Assembly (NCBI GenBank): GCA_017472565.1
Contig: JAFUPY010000038.1
Location: 23,870 to 87,869, forward strand
From: Eubacterium sp.
Lineage (GTDB): Bacteria > Bacillota > Clostridia > Lachnospirales > Lachnospiraceae
Direction of reading: 5' to 3'
Length of the DNA stretch: 64,000 bases
Position numbers and translations under genes: made by a program. Shown here in pieces: positions 43,283 through 52,099 of the stretch. The notes below the pieces were generated by a model. That model worked only from the letters and a program-made list of their open reading frames with translations. It was not told the origin of the DNA and ran no database searches. How positions within the stretch are numbered: position 1 is the stretch's first letter; every line of letters starts with the position of its first letter.

Positions 43283-44344
43283 CTAAATTAAGCCAAATAA
43301 TGTTTCTAATCCTGCTTCATCTACATTAGTTCCAATTACACATAATCGACCTGTGTAGTCTGGCTGTCCCTGACGGATTTCGTATTCGCCTGGAACCATG
43401 TCGAAGTAGATCCATGTGCCGTCTTCTGCTGGAACCATGCCTTTTGCACGTAAGATTTCACCGTAGTCCTGGGTATCGCAAAGTGCTTTTAAGATAGACT
43501 CGATGCCTTCTTTTGTGAATTTGCGTGGAGTTTCTCTGCCCCAGCTTGTAAAGATTTCGTCAGCATGATGGTCATGATGATGCTCATGATGGTCGTGGCA
43601 GCCGCAGTCGCAGTCTTCATCATGGTCATGGTGATGGTGCTCATGGTCGTGGCAACCGCAGTCGCAGTCTTCATCATGGTCGTGGTGATGATCATGCTCA
43701 TGGTCATGATGATGTTTTGCTTCTTCTAATAATGCTGCCTTAAGGTCATCCTGATGTTCCATTGCATGAAGAATCTGTTCACCTGTGATCTGATCCCATG
43801 GTGTTGTAATGATAACAGCATTTGGATTGGCTTCCTTAATATCTTTTACACATTTTTCTAACTGTTCTGGTGTCGCACTCTGTGTGCGGCTAAGAACGAT
43901 GGTTGCTGCATTTTCAATCTGATTTCTGAAGAATTCACCAAATGCACGCATCTGTTTGCTTGTTTTTAATACATTGGCAACAGCAACCAGTGCGTTGACC
44001 TGTACATCATGTGTTTCTTCCATTCTTTTGATAGATGCGAGTACGTCAGAAAGCTTGCCTACACCAGAAGGTTCAATAATAATTCTGTCTGGATGATAGG
44101 TTTCCAGCACTTCGTTTAAGCTTCTGCTGAAGTCACCAACCAGTGTACAGCAGATACAGCCGGAGTTGATTTCTCTGATTTCGATTCCAGCGTCTTTTAA
44201 AAATCCGCCGTCGATCCCTACTTCACCGTATTCATTTTCAACAAGAACAACTTTCTCATCTTTGAATACTTCTTCTAACATTTTTTTAATAAAAGTTGTT
44301 TTTCCAGCTCCAAGGAAACCGGAGATAATGTCAATCTTTGTCAT
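43283..44344 (-). CDS. CobW/ZNG-family GTP-binding metallochaperone with Cys/His-rich tail
   Basis: The 353-residue protein starts at the ATG at 44344 (AGGAG seven bases upstream); a longer extension lacks a site. It has Walker A GFLGAGKTT (9-17), the metal-binding GCICC (C63, C65, C66), and a long insertion at about 208-257 made almost only of His, Asp, Glu and Cys, including two copies of DEDCDCGCHDH. A CobW C-terminal domain follows. ZNG-type proteins insert zinc into client enzymes; here clients could include the zinc BKACE nearby (inference). Confidence 0.88.
   Translation of the reverse strand: MTKIDIISGFLGAGKTTFIKKMLEEVFKDEKVVLVENEYGEVGIDGGFLKDAGIEIREINSGCICCTLVGDFSRSLNEVLETYHPDRIIIEPSGVGKLSDVLASIKRMEETHDVQVNALVAVANVLKTSKQMRAFGEFFRNQIENAATIVLSRTQSATPEQLEKCVKDIKEANPNAVIITTPWDQITGEQILHAMEHQDDLKAALLEEAKHHHDHEHDHHHDHDEDCDCGCHDHEHHHHDHDEDCDCGCHDHHEHHHDHHADEIFTSWGRETPRKFTKEGIESILKALCDTQDYGEILRAKGMVPAEDGTWIYFDMVPGEYEIRQGQPDYTGRLCVIGTNVDEAGLETLFGLI
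43591..43701. repeat. Tandem repeat (about 54 bp x 2) in the CobW gene
   Basis: Two near-identical copies beginning TGGTCGTGGCAGCCGCAG and TGGTCGTGGCAACCGCAG encode HDHDEDCDCGCHDHEHHH units. Only a few bases differ, so the duplication is recent or kept uniform; copy number could vary between strains. Confidence 0.8.
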
Positions 44345-44393
44345 AGCGATTCTCCTTAATTTATATAAACGATGGTTAGTTTCAACAAACAAA

Positions 44394-45308
44394 CTAAATA
44401 TAAGCCTCACACCTGGAAATGTCAAGGTGGGCATATCCCTTATTCACCAGGAACACCGGTCGATAGGATTCCTTGGCTTTCCGCAGACCTTCCAGTCCAG
44501 TGTCTTCCTCCCGATTCACATATTTATAGTCCATACATTCGTGGAGCACAAACTGCTGGTTGATCATTGGATACGCTCCCTGAATCTCGGTCAGCGCTTT
44601 TTCAATATGAACACAAAACATATCCTTACGCAGTGGCTCCCCTATGGCAAATGCCACCACTTCCCCATTTACACGGAGCAACCCGCCAGACAGACGAAGT
44701 TCTTTTATCAGGCGCAATGCATTCATGGTTACACACATCTCGTCATTCTTCTCTTCATCATCGTCACAGCCATTGAGCGTACGCCACTTTAACGCCATCT
44801 GAAAACACTCTTCCACATTGTCATCTGTAATGCGTTCATAGGACCAATCTGGATACAGACTTTTAAACTTGTTGACATGATTTTTCTTTTTGTGATATTT
44901 TTTGCCGGACAGCGTTGCCAGTTTTTCTGTCTCATATACGTAATCTGCACGATCACGGTTGTACTGAATCGTAAAACATCCTGGAAACCATTTTTCCAGC
45001 AATGCGAAATCGCTTTCTGTGGTCAGATTAAAGAACCATTCACCGCCATTTTCTTTTGCCTGCTTCATAAAATGCAGTACAGCGCGGCGTTTGTTTTCCT
45101 CGGTTCCAAACGGAAAGGAACGGTTCACATTTTGACGCCCTTCTTCTCCAAAAACCAGACAATCTTCTACAATTTCATATCCTACTTTATATTTTCTGGA
45201 CCAGAGAAAAATGTTGGGGAACACCATATCACAAGACCTGTCTTCTTTGGTCAAAAGATAGCGATCCAACAATTCCCGATCTTCTAATTCAATCTTTTTT
45301 AATGCCAT
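44394..45308 (-). CDS. DUF2156 family protein (GNAT-like fold)
   Basis: The 304-residue soluble protein resembles the DUF2156 family, related to the catalytic domain of phosphatidylglycerol lysyltransferase (MprF). Typical parts are DRYLLTKEDRSCDMVFPNIFLWSRKY, the KKYHKKKNHVNKFKSLYP basic stretch, and the C-terminal INQQFVLHECMDYKYVNREEDTGLEGLRKAKESYRP. It has no membrane domain, so it is not a full MprF. The substrate is unknown. It lies 49 bases upstream of the CobW genes and may share their transcript. Confidence 0.8.
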   Translation of the reverse strand: MALKKIELEDRELLDRYLLTKEDRSCDMVFPNIFLWSRKYKVGYEIVEDCLVFGEEGRQNVNRSFPFGTEENKRRAVLHFMKQAKENGGEWFFNLTTESDFALLEKWFPGCFTIQYNRDRADYVYETEKLATLSGKKYHKKKNHVNKFKSLYPDWSYERITDDNVEECFQMALKWRTLNGCDDDEEKNDEMCVTMNALRLIKELRLSGGLLRVNGEVVAFAIGEPLRKDMFCVHIEKALTEIQGAYPMINQQFVLHECMDYKYVNREEDTGLEGLRKAKESYRPVFLVNKGYAHLDISRCEAYI

Positions 45309-45380
45309 TCTATTTTCCTATTTCTTCTAAAATCAGCCGCAAAGAAATGCAGCAAACAATTACAAGTATTTCCAATTTGA

Positions 45381-47111
45381 CTAGTATTGAATCTCGTAAA
45401 GTTTCTTGTAAATACCATCCCTTGAAATCAGTTCTGCATGACTGCCGCTTTCCGCAATACCATTTTCTGTCAGCACCAGAATCTTTTCTGCATTTCGGAT
45501 CGTTGACAGACGATGGGCAATCACAAATGTGGTACGGTTTTTCGCCAATGTCTCCAGAGACTCCTGCACCACCTTTTCGCTTTCGTTATCCAAAGCAGAA
45601 GTTGCCTCGTCAAAAATCAAAATCGGTGGATTTTTCAAAAACACACGGGCAATGGAAAGTCTCTGTTTTTGTCCGCCGGACAATTTTACACCACGCTGAC
45701 CGATATCGGTATCATATCCATCCGGGAATGCCATGATAAATGCATGGGCATTGGCTCTTTTTGCTGCCTCAATGACTTCCTCACGGGTAGCATCAGGCCT
45801 TCCATACTGGATATTTTCAAAAATGGTTCCCGCAAACAGATATACATCCTGCTGCACGATACCAATATGATTGCGCAGGCTTTTCTGTGTCAGTGTGCGA
45901 ATGTCCTGACCATCCACACGAATCACACCGGAAGTTGGTTCGTAAAATCTTGGAATCAAACTGCACATGGTGGTCTTACCCACACCAGACGGGCCGACAA
46001 GGGCAATGTACTCTCCCGCTTTTACATCCAGAGATACATTTTGCAGAACCATCTGATCCGAGTCTGCATAGTGGAAAGAAACATCCTCAAAGGAAATATC
46101 CCCACGCACATCCTTCAACTCCCTGGCATCTTTGGTATCCTGAATATCCGGTTCAATTTCCAGAATTTCCACAAAGCGCTCAAACCCGGAATATCCATTC
46201 TGGAACTGCTCGGTAAACTCGATCAGAATCTTGATTGGATCGGTAAACACGTTGATGTACAGCAAGAAAGTAATCAAATCTGTTACATCGCAAGTGCCAT
46301 TGGTCATCATAATACCACCGGAAATGATTACCACAACAGTAATCGCCATGGTAAAGGCATTCATACCGGAGTGGTAGCCACCCATGTAGCGATAGGTATT
46401 TTTCTTGGAAGCCAAAAAACCGTTGTTTCCAAGCTGGAATTTCTTTCTCTCAATTTCTTCATTGGCAAAGGACTTCACTACGCGGATACCGGAAAGATTG
46501 TCCTCAATCTGCCCATTAATTTCTGCAATGCGCACACGATTCATCTTGAATGCCTTTTTCATTTTGCGGTTAAAGATAAAGGCATAGATCAGCATGATCG
46601 GAACCAGTGCAAAGGCCGCCAATGTCAGTTTTGGGCTGATAGTAACCATAATAATCAGTGCACCGAACAGCTTGATAATGGAAATCACAATGTTTTCCGG
46701 TCCATGGTGCAGCAGTTCTGTAATATCAAACAAGTCAGAGGTGATGCGTGACATCAATTGCCCAACCTTCTGGTCATCAAAAAAACGGAACGACAGCTTC
46801 TGGTAATGAGAGAAAATCTCCGCCCGCATGTCATACTCGATCTTTGCTCCCATCACATGTCCATAGTTGGTGATAAAAAACTGACTGTAAAGCTGAATAA
46901 GAATCAGTACAACCATGAAAACACCGAGACGGATGATGGTCTGTAGGGATTCTCCCGCTTCAAAATACACCACCTCAGACGTAATATATCGCACAATCAA
47001 AGGAATGGTCAGAGCGACTGCTGCGGCAACCAATGCAAAAAACATGTCCGCCCAGAAAATACCACGATATGGTTTGTAATACTTGAATAAACGTTTTAAA
47101 TTCTTTCTCAT
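45381..47111 (-). CDS. ABC transporter, fused permease and ATPase (exporter type)
   Basis: The 576-residue half-transporter has six TM helices (about 20-300) and a C-terminal ATPase with Walker A GPSGVGKTT, signature LSGGQKQR, Walker B ILIFDEATSALD and the H-loop IAHRLST. It belongs to the MsbA/LmrA-like exporter group and would act as a homodimer unless a partner lies elsewhere. The start at 47111 is the first good methionine (MRKNLKRL); the earlier GTG has no site. The substrate cannot be read from sequence. Confidence 0.92.
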   Translation of the reverse strand: MRKNLKRLFKYYKPYRGIFWADMFFALVAAAVALTIPLIVRYITSEVVYFEAGESLQTIIRLGVFMVVLILIQLYSQFFITNYGHVMGAKIEYDMRAEIFSHYQKLSFRFFDDQKVGQLMSRITSDLFDITELLHHGPENIVISIIKLFGALIIMVTISPKLTLAAFALVPIMLIYAFIFNRKMKKAFKMNRVRIAEINGQIEDNLSGIRVVKSFANEEIERKKFQLGNNGFLASKKNTYRYMGGYHSGMNAFTMAITVVVIISGGIMMTNGTCDVTDLITFLLYINVFTDPIKILIEFTEQFQNGYSGFERFVEILEIEPDIQDTKDARELKDVRGDISFEDVSFHYADSDQMVLQNVSLDVKAGEYIALVGPSGVGKTTMCSLIPRFYEPTSGVIRVDGQDIRTLTQKSLRNHIGIVQQDVYLFAGTIFENIQYGRPDATREEVIEAAKRANAHAFIMAFPDGYDTDIGQRGVKLSGGQKQRLSIARVFLKNPPILIFDEATSALDNESEKVVQESLETLAKNRTTFVIAHRLSTIRNAEKILVLTENGIAESGSHAELISRDGIYKKLYEIQY

Positions 47112-47274
47112 ATGCTCTTCTTTCCCTCCTTTTATAGTTTTGTACACCTAAACAAATATAATACTACAATGGCAGCAAAAAGGGCAAGTGAGAAATGTAT
47201 TTTACACAATCAAATCAGAAGCATTATCCAGTGGTATATTTATTCACTAAGAAATCAGAGGCATTCTCGACATA

Positions 47275-47308
47275 TAAAAGGGAATCCACATTCTGTGAAC
47301 TCCCTTTA
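47275..47308 (-). terminator. Terminator of the LUD-domain gene
   Basis: AAAGGGA and TCCCTTT arms with an inner CACA/TGTG pairing and a T run on the minus strand. Confidence 0.75.
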
Positions 47309-47375
47309 CAATTTCTTGCTGTAAATAATCTTTCCAAAGGAAAAATCATCCTGTTCCGCACCTGCAATTATTAAA

Positions 47376-48014
47376 TTAGTATCCCAGGCTTTCTCCCACA
47401 AGAATTACCTTGATTCGATTTACAATAGAACTTCTTCTTGTAACTACCGTCTGGCTGCACATACAGCCATCGCCCCAGCAATCACCGCATTTTCCATTGA
47501 CAGAACATGGCGTATTGCGTTCCAGACGTATGCCATTCTGCGGTGACGCAATGTCTTTTACGCGCTTGTAGCCACTTTCGATATCAGACACAATCTTATT
47601 CATGCCTGCAACGATAATCACCTGGCCTGGTCCATAACAAAGCGCTGCCACACGGTTGGCATTACCGTCGATGTTGATCAATTCCCCATTGATCGTAATG
47701 GCATTGGTACTCATCAGATAGCTGTCACAGAAAAAGGACTGACGATATACTTCCTGAATTTCTTCTGGTGTTGTACAGGTGCTTCTGTCGTATAACATAA
47801 TATCGGTTCTTGCCCTCAACGTGTCAAGAATCCCTGCTTCTGCCAAGGTCACAGAACCACCAAAGGAAACCTTGGACTCTGCAGGAATCAGGCTCATTAC
47901 AAGGTCATGTGCCTCTGCTGCTGTCGCACAGTAATAACCTTCCATGCGACGTAATTTCAGATTTTTGATAATCGTATCTGCCGCTTTGGCATAATATTCT
48001 TTCTTTGGATCCAT
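47376..48014 (-). CDS. LUD-domain (lactate utilisation LutC/YkgG-like) protein
   Basis: The 212-residue protein is a stand-alone LUD domain (DUF162), with SKVSFGGSVTLAEAGI, the YDRSTCTTPEE loop and GPGQVIIVAGMNKI. Its C-terminal region has a Cys cluster (CSVNGKCGDCWGDGCMCSQ) that could bind an Fe-S cluster or metal. LutB and LutA partners are not adjacent, so a role in lactate oxidation is not shown. It follows argS by about 40 bases and may be in its transcript. Confidence 0.85.
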   Translation of the reverse strand: MDPKKEYYAKAADTIIKNLKLRRMEGYYCATAAEAHDLVMSLIPAESKVSFGGSVTLAEAGILDTLRARTDIMLYDRSTCTTPEEIQEVYRQSFFCDSYLMSTNAITINGELINIDGNANRVAALCYGPGQVIIVAGMNKIVSDIESGYKRVKDIASPQNGIRLERNTPCSVNGKCGDCWGDGCMCSQTVVTRRSSIVNRIKVILVGESLGY

Positions 48015-48056
48015 GTGAAATCCTCCTTATTGATATCCAGTTCAAAAATCCATGGT

Positions 48057-49823
48057 CTACATGCGTTCTGGTGCCGCAAATCCAAGCACGTCAATACTTG
48101 TTTCCAAAACATCTTTTGTCAATTCCAACATCCGGATGTAGCTTGCCTGTACATCTGCATCTGCTTCTGCCAGGATCTTGGTGTCGTGGTAGAAATGATT
48201 GAATGCATTTGCAAGATCGTAGATGTATGCACATATTTTATGTGGGGCGAGTTCGGAAAATGCATTTTCCATCACACCATTGAATTTGGCCAGTTCTAAC
48301 ATCAGACCTTTCGCGCTTTCAGAGGTTGCCGGAAGAATCGCTTTTCCTTCTGCGCTCTTACCTGTTTCTGCATATTTTTTCAGGATAGACTTCATACGTA
48401 CGATGGTATACAGGATATATGGACCTGTGTTGCCTTCGAAGGATGTAAATCGTTCCACGTCAAATACATAGTCTTTGGAAGCCTGGTTGGAAAGATCACC
48501 GTATTTTATTGCGGATAACGCAACCAACTGAGCTGTCTTTCTTGCTTCTTCCTCGTCCATAGTTTCGTTTTCGCATATTTTAGCGTACATCTGCTCTTTG
48601 ATATCATCCAGCAGATGCTCCAGACGCATGACACCACCCTGACGGGTCTTGAATGGTTTGCCGTCTTTGCCATTCATAGTGCCGAAACCAATGTGTTTCA
48701 GTTCTGTCTCTGGTTTAACAATACCGGTTTTCTTTGCGCAGCGGAATACCTGCTTAAAGTGAAGTTCCTGACGTTTATCTGTGATATAGATAATGGTTTC
48801 CGGATCATAATCTTCCATACGCATTACCAGTGTTGCAAGGTCTGTGGTGCTGTAAAGAGATGCACCATCTGATTTTAAAATGATGCACGGAGGAATTTCC
48901 TTCGTATCTGTATCTTCTTTTACATCTACGACCAAAGCGCCTTCGCTTTCATAGGCAAATCCGCCTGCTTTCATCTTATCTACCATATCTGGGATGTAAG
49001 GCTGCGCATCGGATTCCCCCTTCCAAAGTTCGAAAGATACGTTCAGCTTTTCGTAGTTCTTTTTCAGGTCTGTTACAGACACATGTAAGATATGCTTTAA
49101 CAGTGCCTGATAACCTTTTCTGCCATTCTGCAGTTCATAGGTTGCCTGCATTGCAGCTTCTTTGTAGACTTCGTCTTCCTTGGACTTTGCACTTGCGGTT
49201 GGATAGATTTCTTCCAATTCCGCAATCACAAATGGTGCTTCTTCCGGGTAATCTCCTTCGTAAGCTGCATCAAAGTAAACCAGCTCTGGCTTACGCTCTT
49301 TTAACTCTACGATGATCAGGCCCATCTGCAGTCCCCAGTCACCAAGATGCACGTCACCGATCATCTCATGACCCATGAACTTGCCCATACGTTTCACTGC
49401 TTCACCGATAACTGCAGAACGAAGATGTCCAACATGAAGTGGTTTTGCAACATTTGGTCCGCCATAGTCGATCATGATGGTCTGTGGCTCTGCTACTTTT
49501 TCCACGCCTAATTTATCATCTGCCTGCATCTGGTTTAAATAAGATGCCAGGCAGGTTTCATTTATTTTCAAATTTAAGAAACCAGGTTTTACAGAATCCA
49601 CTGCAGAGAACATTGCATTGTCTGTCAACAACGCCGCCACTTCGTCTGCAATCATAAATGGTGCCTTCTTATACTGTTTTGCTGCAGCCATTGCTCCATT
49701 ACACTGATATTCACACAAATCTGGTCTATTTGATAATGTTACTTTTCCGAATTTTTCTTCATAACCAGCCTGCATAAATGCTGCGGTTACTTCTTCCGTA
49801 ATTAAATCGAGGATTTTTTTCAT
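48057..49823 (-). CDS. argS: Arginine--tRNA ligase
   Basis: The 588-residue class I synthetase has the HIGH motif as KPLHVGHLRSAVIGEA, and the KMSKS site is replaced by a GKDGKPFKTRQGG sequence, common in ArgRS. The N-terminal Add1 tRNA-binding domain (1-100) and the C-terminal anticodon-binding DALR domain (about 470-588) are present. It has its own promoter and a structured leader of about 150 bases. Confidence 0.97.
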   Translation of the reverse strand: MKKILDLITEEVTAAFMQAGYEEKFGKVTLSNRPDLCEYQCNGAMAAAKQYKKAPFMIADEVAALLTDNAMFSAVDSVKPGFLNLKINETCLASYLNQMQADDKLGVEKVAEPQTIMIDYGGPNVAKPLHVGHLRSAVIGEAVKRMGKFMGHEMIGDVHLGDWGLQMGLIIVELKERKPELVYFDAAYEGDYPEEAPFVIAELEEIYPTASAKSKEDEVYKEAAMQATYELQNGRKGYQALLKHILHVSVTDLKKNYEKLNVSFELWKGESDAQPYIPDMVDKMKAGGFAYESEGALVVDVKEDTDTKEIPPCIILKSDGASLYSTTDLATLVMRMEDYDPETIIYITDKRQELHFKQVFRCAKKTGIVKPETELKHIGFGTMNGKDGKPFKTRQGGVMRLEHLLDDIKEQMYAKICENETMDEEEARKTAQLVALSAIKYGDLSNQASKDYVFDVERFTSFEGNTGPYILYTIVRMKSILKKYAETGKSAEGKAILPATSESAKGLMLELAKFNGVMENAFSELAPHKICAYIYDLANAFNHFYHDTKILAEADADVQASYIRMLELTKDVLETSIDVLGFAAPERM

Positions 49824-49855
49824 AGGTCAAACTTCCCTTTCTATTCTGAATCTGT

Positions 49856-49980
49856 TTTATCAACACTTGTTCACAAGCATTGGCGCGAAATTCGGGTCAG
49901 CATTAGCTGACATAATTCGCATCCGAATTTCTGCGCATCCTCGCGGAGCGCATACTCAGATGGAAGTGCAAACTTCTATC
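49856..49980 (-). promoter_or_regulatory. Structured 5' leader of argS
   Basis: The argS mRNA would begin with stem CAGAT-GAAGT / ACTTC-ATCTG (49978-49953), then GCGC-CGCGAGG-GCGC pairings, then a strong stem GAAATTCGG / CCGAATTTC (about 49937-49888) with inner GTCAGC-TAAT-GCTGAC. No T-box sequence and no terminator run are present. Could be an uncharacterised regulatory leader or an extragenic palindromic repeat. Confidence 0.5.
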
Positions 49981-49982
49981 TG

Positions 49983-50011
49983 AGTATAATGCTTTTTGGT
50001 GGCAGGTGCAA
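49983..50011 (-). promoter_or_regulatory. Sigma-A promoter of argS
   Basis: TTGCAC (50011-50006), 17 bases, TATACT (49988-49983) on the minus strand. Confidence 0.8.
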
Positions 50012-50065
50012 GATAAGATATTTAAATAATTACCACTCAAAGTCTTTCAAAATCAATCACCAAGT

Positions 50066-51103
50066 CTAAATATCCAGTTTCATATCTCCTGCTTTGATCC
50101 ATTCAAGTTTTCGCATCGCTTCTGAAATAAGAAGCGTTAACACTGCCGGAAGTACAAAATGCATCAGCGCAATCTGCAGGACAATCATACCCGGTGCTGC
50201 ACCTGCTTCTGCCATTGCGCCTACTGCCGCTATCTGTCCTACAAACCCGGAAGTTCCCATGCCGGAACCAATAGGGGTGTTGACCATGTGCAATACAGCG
50301 GATGCGATTGGTCCTAAGATGGCACTGGAAATAATCGGCGGCAGCCATATAATTGGCTTTTTCACAATATTTGGAACCTGTAACATGGACGTTCCGATTC
50401 CCTGGGCAATCAGCCCGCCCATCTTGTTTTCCCGATAACTTGCCACAGCAAAACCTACCATCTGACAACAGCATCCAATAGTGGCCGCACCGGCAGCCAG
50501 GCCTGTCAGTCCCATAGAAACACCCAGAGCCGCCGAGCTGATCGGCAAGGTCAGAATCATCCCCATCAAAACAGACACTGCTATGCCACCGATGACCGGA
50601 TTGGATTCCACGTTAATGTTGACCAGATTACCCAGCCAGTACATAAAACGGGAAATCGGTGGTCCAACTAACAGTCCAGCCACCGCACCTGCACAAATAG
50701 ATACCAATGGTGTCACAATAATATCGATTTTTGTCTTTCCTGCAACAAGATGTCCAATTTCAATGGCAACTAAAGCTGCAACGAAAGCCCCCAATGGTTC
50801 CCCTGCTTTTCCCAGTACAAAGGCTTCTGCACCAATATTTGGAAAGGCACCGATCATACCTGCAACTGCTGCTGATACGGTCACAAGCGGCCCTTCCTTG
50901 AACTTGCATGCCACACCTACGCCAATACCGGCGCCTGTGATTGTCTTTGCCACATTGGAAATTGCAATCAAATACGTTCCGATATCATTTCCAATCAGCG
51001 TTCCGATCTGACCAATGATCGTTCCGATGATCAATGTGGAGAACAAGCCCAGAGCCATGCCACTTAGTCCATCTATTAGTAAATGACTGATATATTTTTT
51101 CAT
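50066..51103 (-). CDS. PTS-type EIIC (DUF/PTS_IIC_2) membrane transporter
   Basis: The 345-residue polytopic membrane protein (8-10 TM helices, Gly-rich) fits the PF13303-like PTS EIIC_2 family, with motifs AITGAGIGVGVACKFKEGPLVTVSAAVAG-like and GFVGQIAAVGAMAEAGAAPGMIV. No EIIA or EIIB domain is adjacent, so it may work alone or with distant partners. The substrate is unknown. A promoter with an extended -10 (TGTGGTATAAT, 51159-51149) lies upstream. Confidence 0.8.
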   Translation of the reverse strand: MKKYISHLLIDGLSGMALGLFSTLIIGTIIGQIGTLIGNDIGTYLIAISNVAKTITGAGIGVGVACKFKEGPLVTVSAAVAGMIGAFPNIGAEAFVLGKAGEPLGAFVAALVAIEIGHLVAGKTKIDIIVTPLVSICAGAVAGLLVGPPISRFMYWLGNLVNINVESNPVIGGIAVSVLMGMILTLPISSAALGVSMGLTGLAAGAATIGCCCQMVGFAVASYRENKMGGLIAQGIGTSMLQVPNIVKKPIIWLPPIISSAILGPIASAVLHMVNTPIGSGMGTSGFVGQIAAVGAMAEAGAAPGMIVLQIALMHFVLPAVLTLLISEAMRKLEWIKAGDMKLDI

Positions 51104-51148
51104 TCTATTTTCTTTCCTTCCTGTGATTCCTTTTTTTCAAACGCTCTC

Positions 51149-51159
51149 ATTATACCACA
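51149..51159 (-). promoter_or_regulatory. Extended -10 promoter of the EIIC gene
   Basis: TGTGGTATAAT on the minus strand: a TG-N-TATAAT extended -10, with only a weak -35 upstream. Confidence 0.6.
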
Positions 51160-51223
51160 AGTCTTTACAATTGTCTTGTCAGTTGTTTCATTTCTTTTTC
51201 TTTCCAAAATACATCCAAATGAC

Positions 51224-51254
51224 TGAATAGTTTTTTGTGGTTCTGCGCATTCTT
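51224..51254 (+). promoter_or_regulatory. Sigma-F/G-like promoter of sigG
   Basis: TGAATA (51224-51229), 18 bases, CATTCTT (51248-51254) resembles the forespore consensus TGAATA-N17/18-CATACTA; two -10 positions differ. Confidence 0.45.
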
Positions 51255-51286
51255 TTACTATCAGTTTTTTCGGGAGGCATACAACT

Positions 51287-52066
51287 ATGAGTTCCTACAA
51301 AGTAGAAATTTCCGGGGTGAATACCGCTACTCTCCCTGTCTTGAAAGAAGAGGAAAAAGCTTCTCTGTTTGAGCGGATCCAGGCGGGCGATATGGAAGCC
51401 CGCGAGACTTACATTCGAGGAAACCTGCGACTGGTCCTAAGTATTATTCGACGCTTTTCCAATTCCAATGAAAACGTAGATGACCTGTTCCAGATTGGAT
51501 GCATTGGACTGATTAAGTCCATCGACAACTTTGACCCTACCATGCAGGTAAAATTTTCCACCTACGCAGTTCCGATGATCATCGGAGAAGTTCGGCGATA
51601 TCTTAGGGATAACAATGCCGTTCGTGTCAGTCGTTCTTTGCGGGACACCGCTTACAAAGCACTACATGCCCAGGAATTGATGACCCGGAAAAACAATCAG
51701 GATCCCACTCTGTCAGAAGTCGCAGAAGAAATCGGCATTCCGGAAGAAGACATTGTATTTGCTCTGGATGCAATTCAAAGTCCTGTCAGTCTCTATGATC
51801 CGGTCTACACCGATGGCAATGATACCCTGTATGTGATGGATCAGATCAGTGACAAGAAAAATAGGGAAGACCGCTGGATTGAAGAATTGTCCCTGAACGA
51901 TGCCATGAGTCGCCTGAACGAACGGGAACATCTTATTATTCAGCTTCGCTTTTTTGAAGGAAAGACCCAAATGGAAGTCGCCAGAGAAATCCATATTTCC
52001 CAGGCTCAGGTCAGTCGTCTGGAAAAATCTGCGTTGAAAAGCATGCGGAATTATTTGAGTTTGTAA
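51287..52066 (+). CDS. sigG: RNA polymerase sporulation sigma factor SigG
   Basis: The 259-residue sigma-70 protein begins with the sigma-G hallmark VEISGVNTATLPVL, followed by region 2 (RLVLSIIRRFSNSNENVDDLFQIGCIGLIKSIDNFDPTMQVKFSTYAVPMIIGEVRRYLRDNNAVRVSRS) and region 4 (GKTQMEVAREIHISQAQVSRLEKSALKSMR). SigG drives late forespore genes. GGGAGG lies 11 bases before the ATG. Unlike Bacillus, where sigG directly follows spoIIGA-sigE, here it is 5.6 kb away and on the opposite strand. Confidence 0.95.
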   Translation: MSSYKVEISGVNTATLPVLKEEEKASLFERIQAGDMEARETYIRGNLRLVLSIIRRFSNSNENVDDLFQIGCIGLIKSIDNFDPTMQVKFSTYAVPMIIGEVRRYLRDNNAVRVSRSLRDTAYKALHAQELMTRKNNQDPTLSEVAEEIGIPEEDIVFALDAIQSPVSLYDPVYTDGNDTLYVMDQISDKKNREDRWIEELSLNDAMSRLNEREHLIIQLRFFEGKTQMEVAREIHISQAQVSRLEKSALKSMRNYLSL

Positions 52067-52099
52067 ACTATGGATGTTCTCTTTTCAGGAACCCAATTC

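Noticed and set aside
43591-43701. CRISPR-like or extragenic repeat
   Set aside because: The repeat is in frame within the CobW gene and codes for its metal-binding tail; there are no spacers.
45513-46751. A 412-residue plus-strand open frame opposite the ABC exporter
   Set aside because: It is fully antisense to a protein with complete ABC motifs, and its composition (rich in His, Cys, Asn, Ile) shows no family resemblance.
49824-50065. Possible T-box leader before argS
   Set aside because: The leader is structured, but the conserved T-box sequence (AGGGTGGNACCGCG) and a terminator before the gene are both missing.
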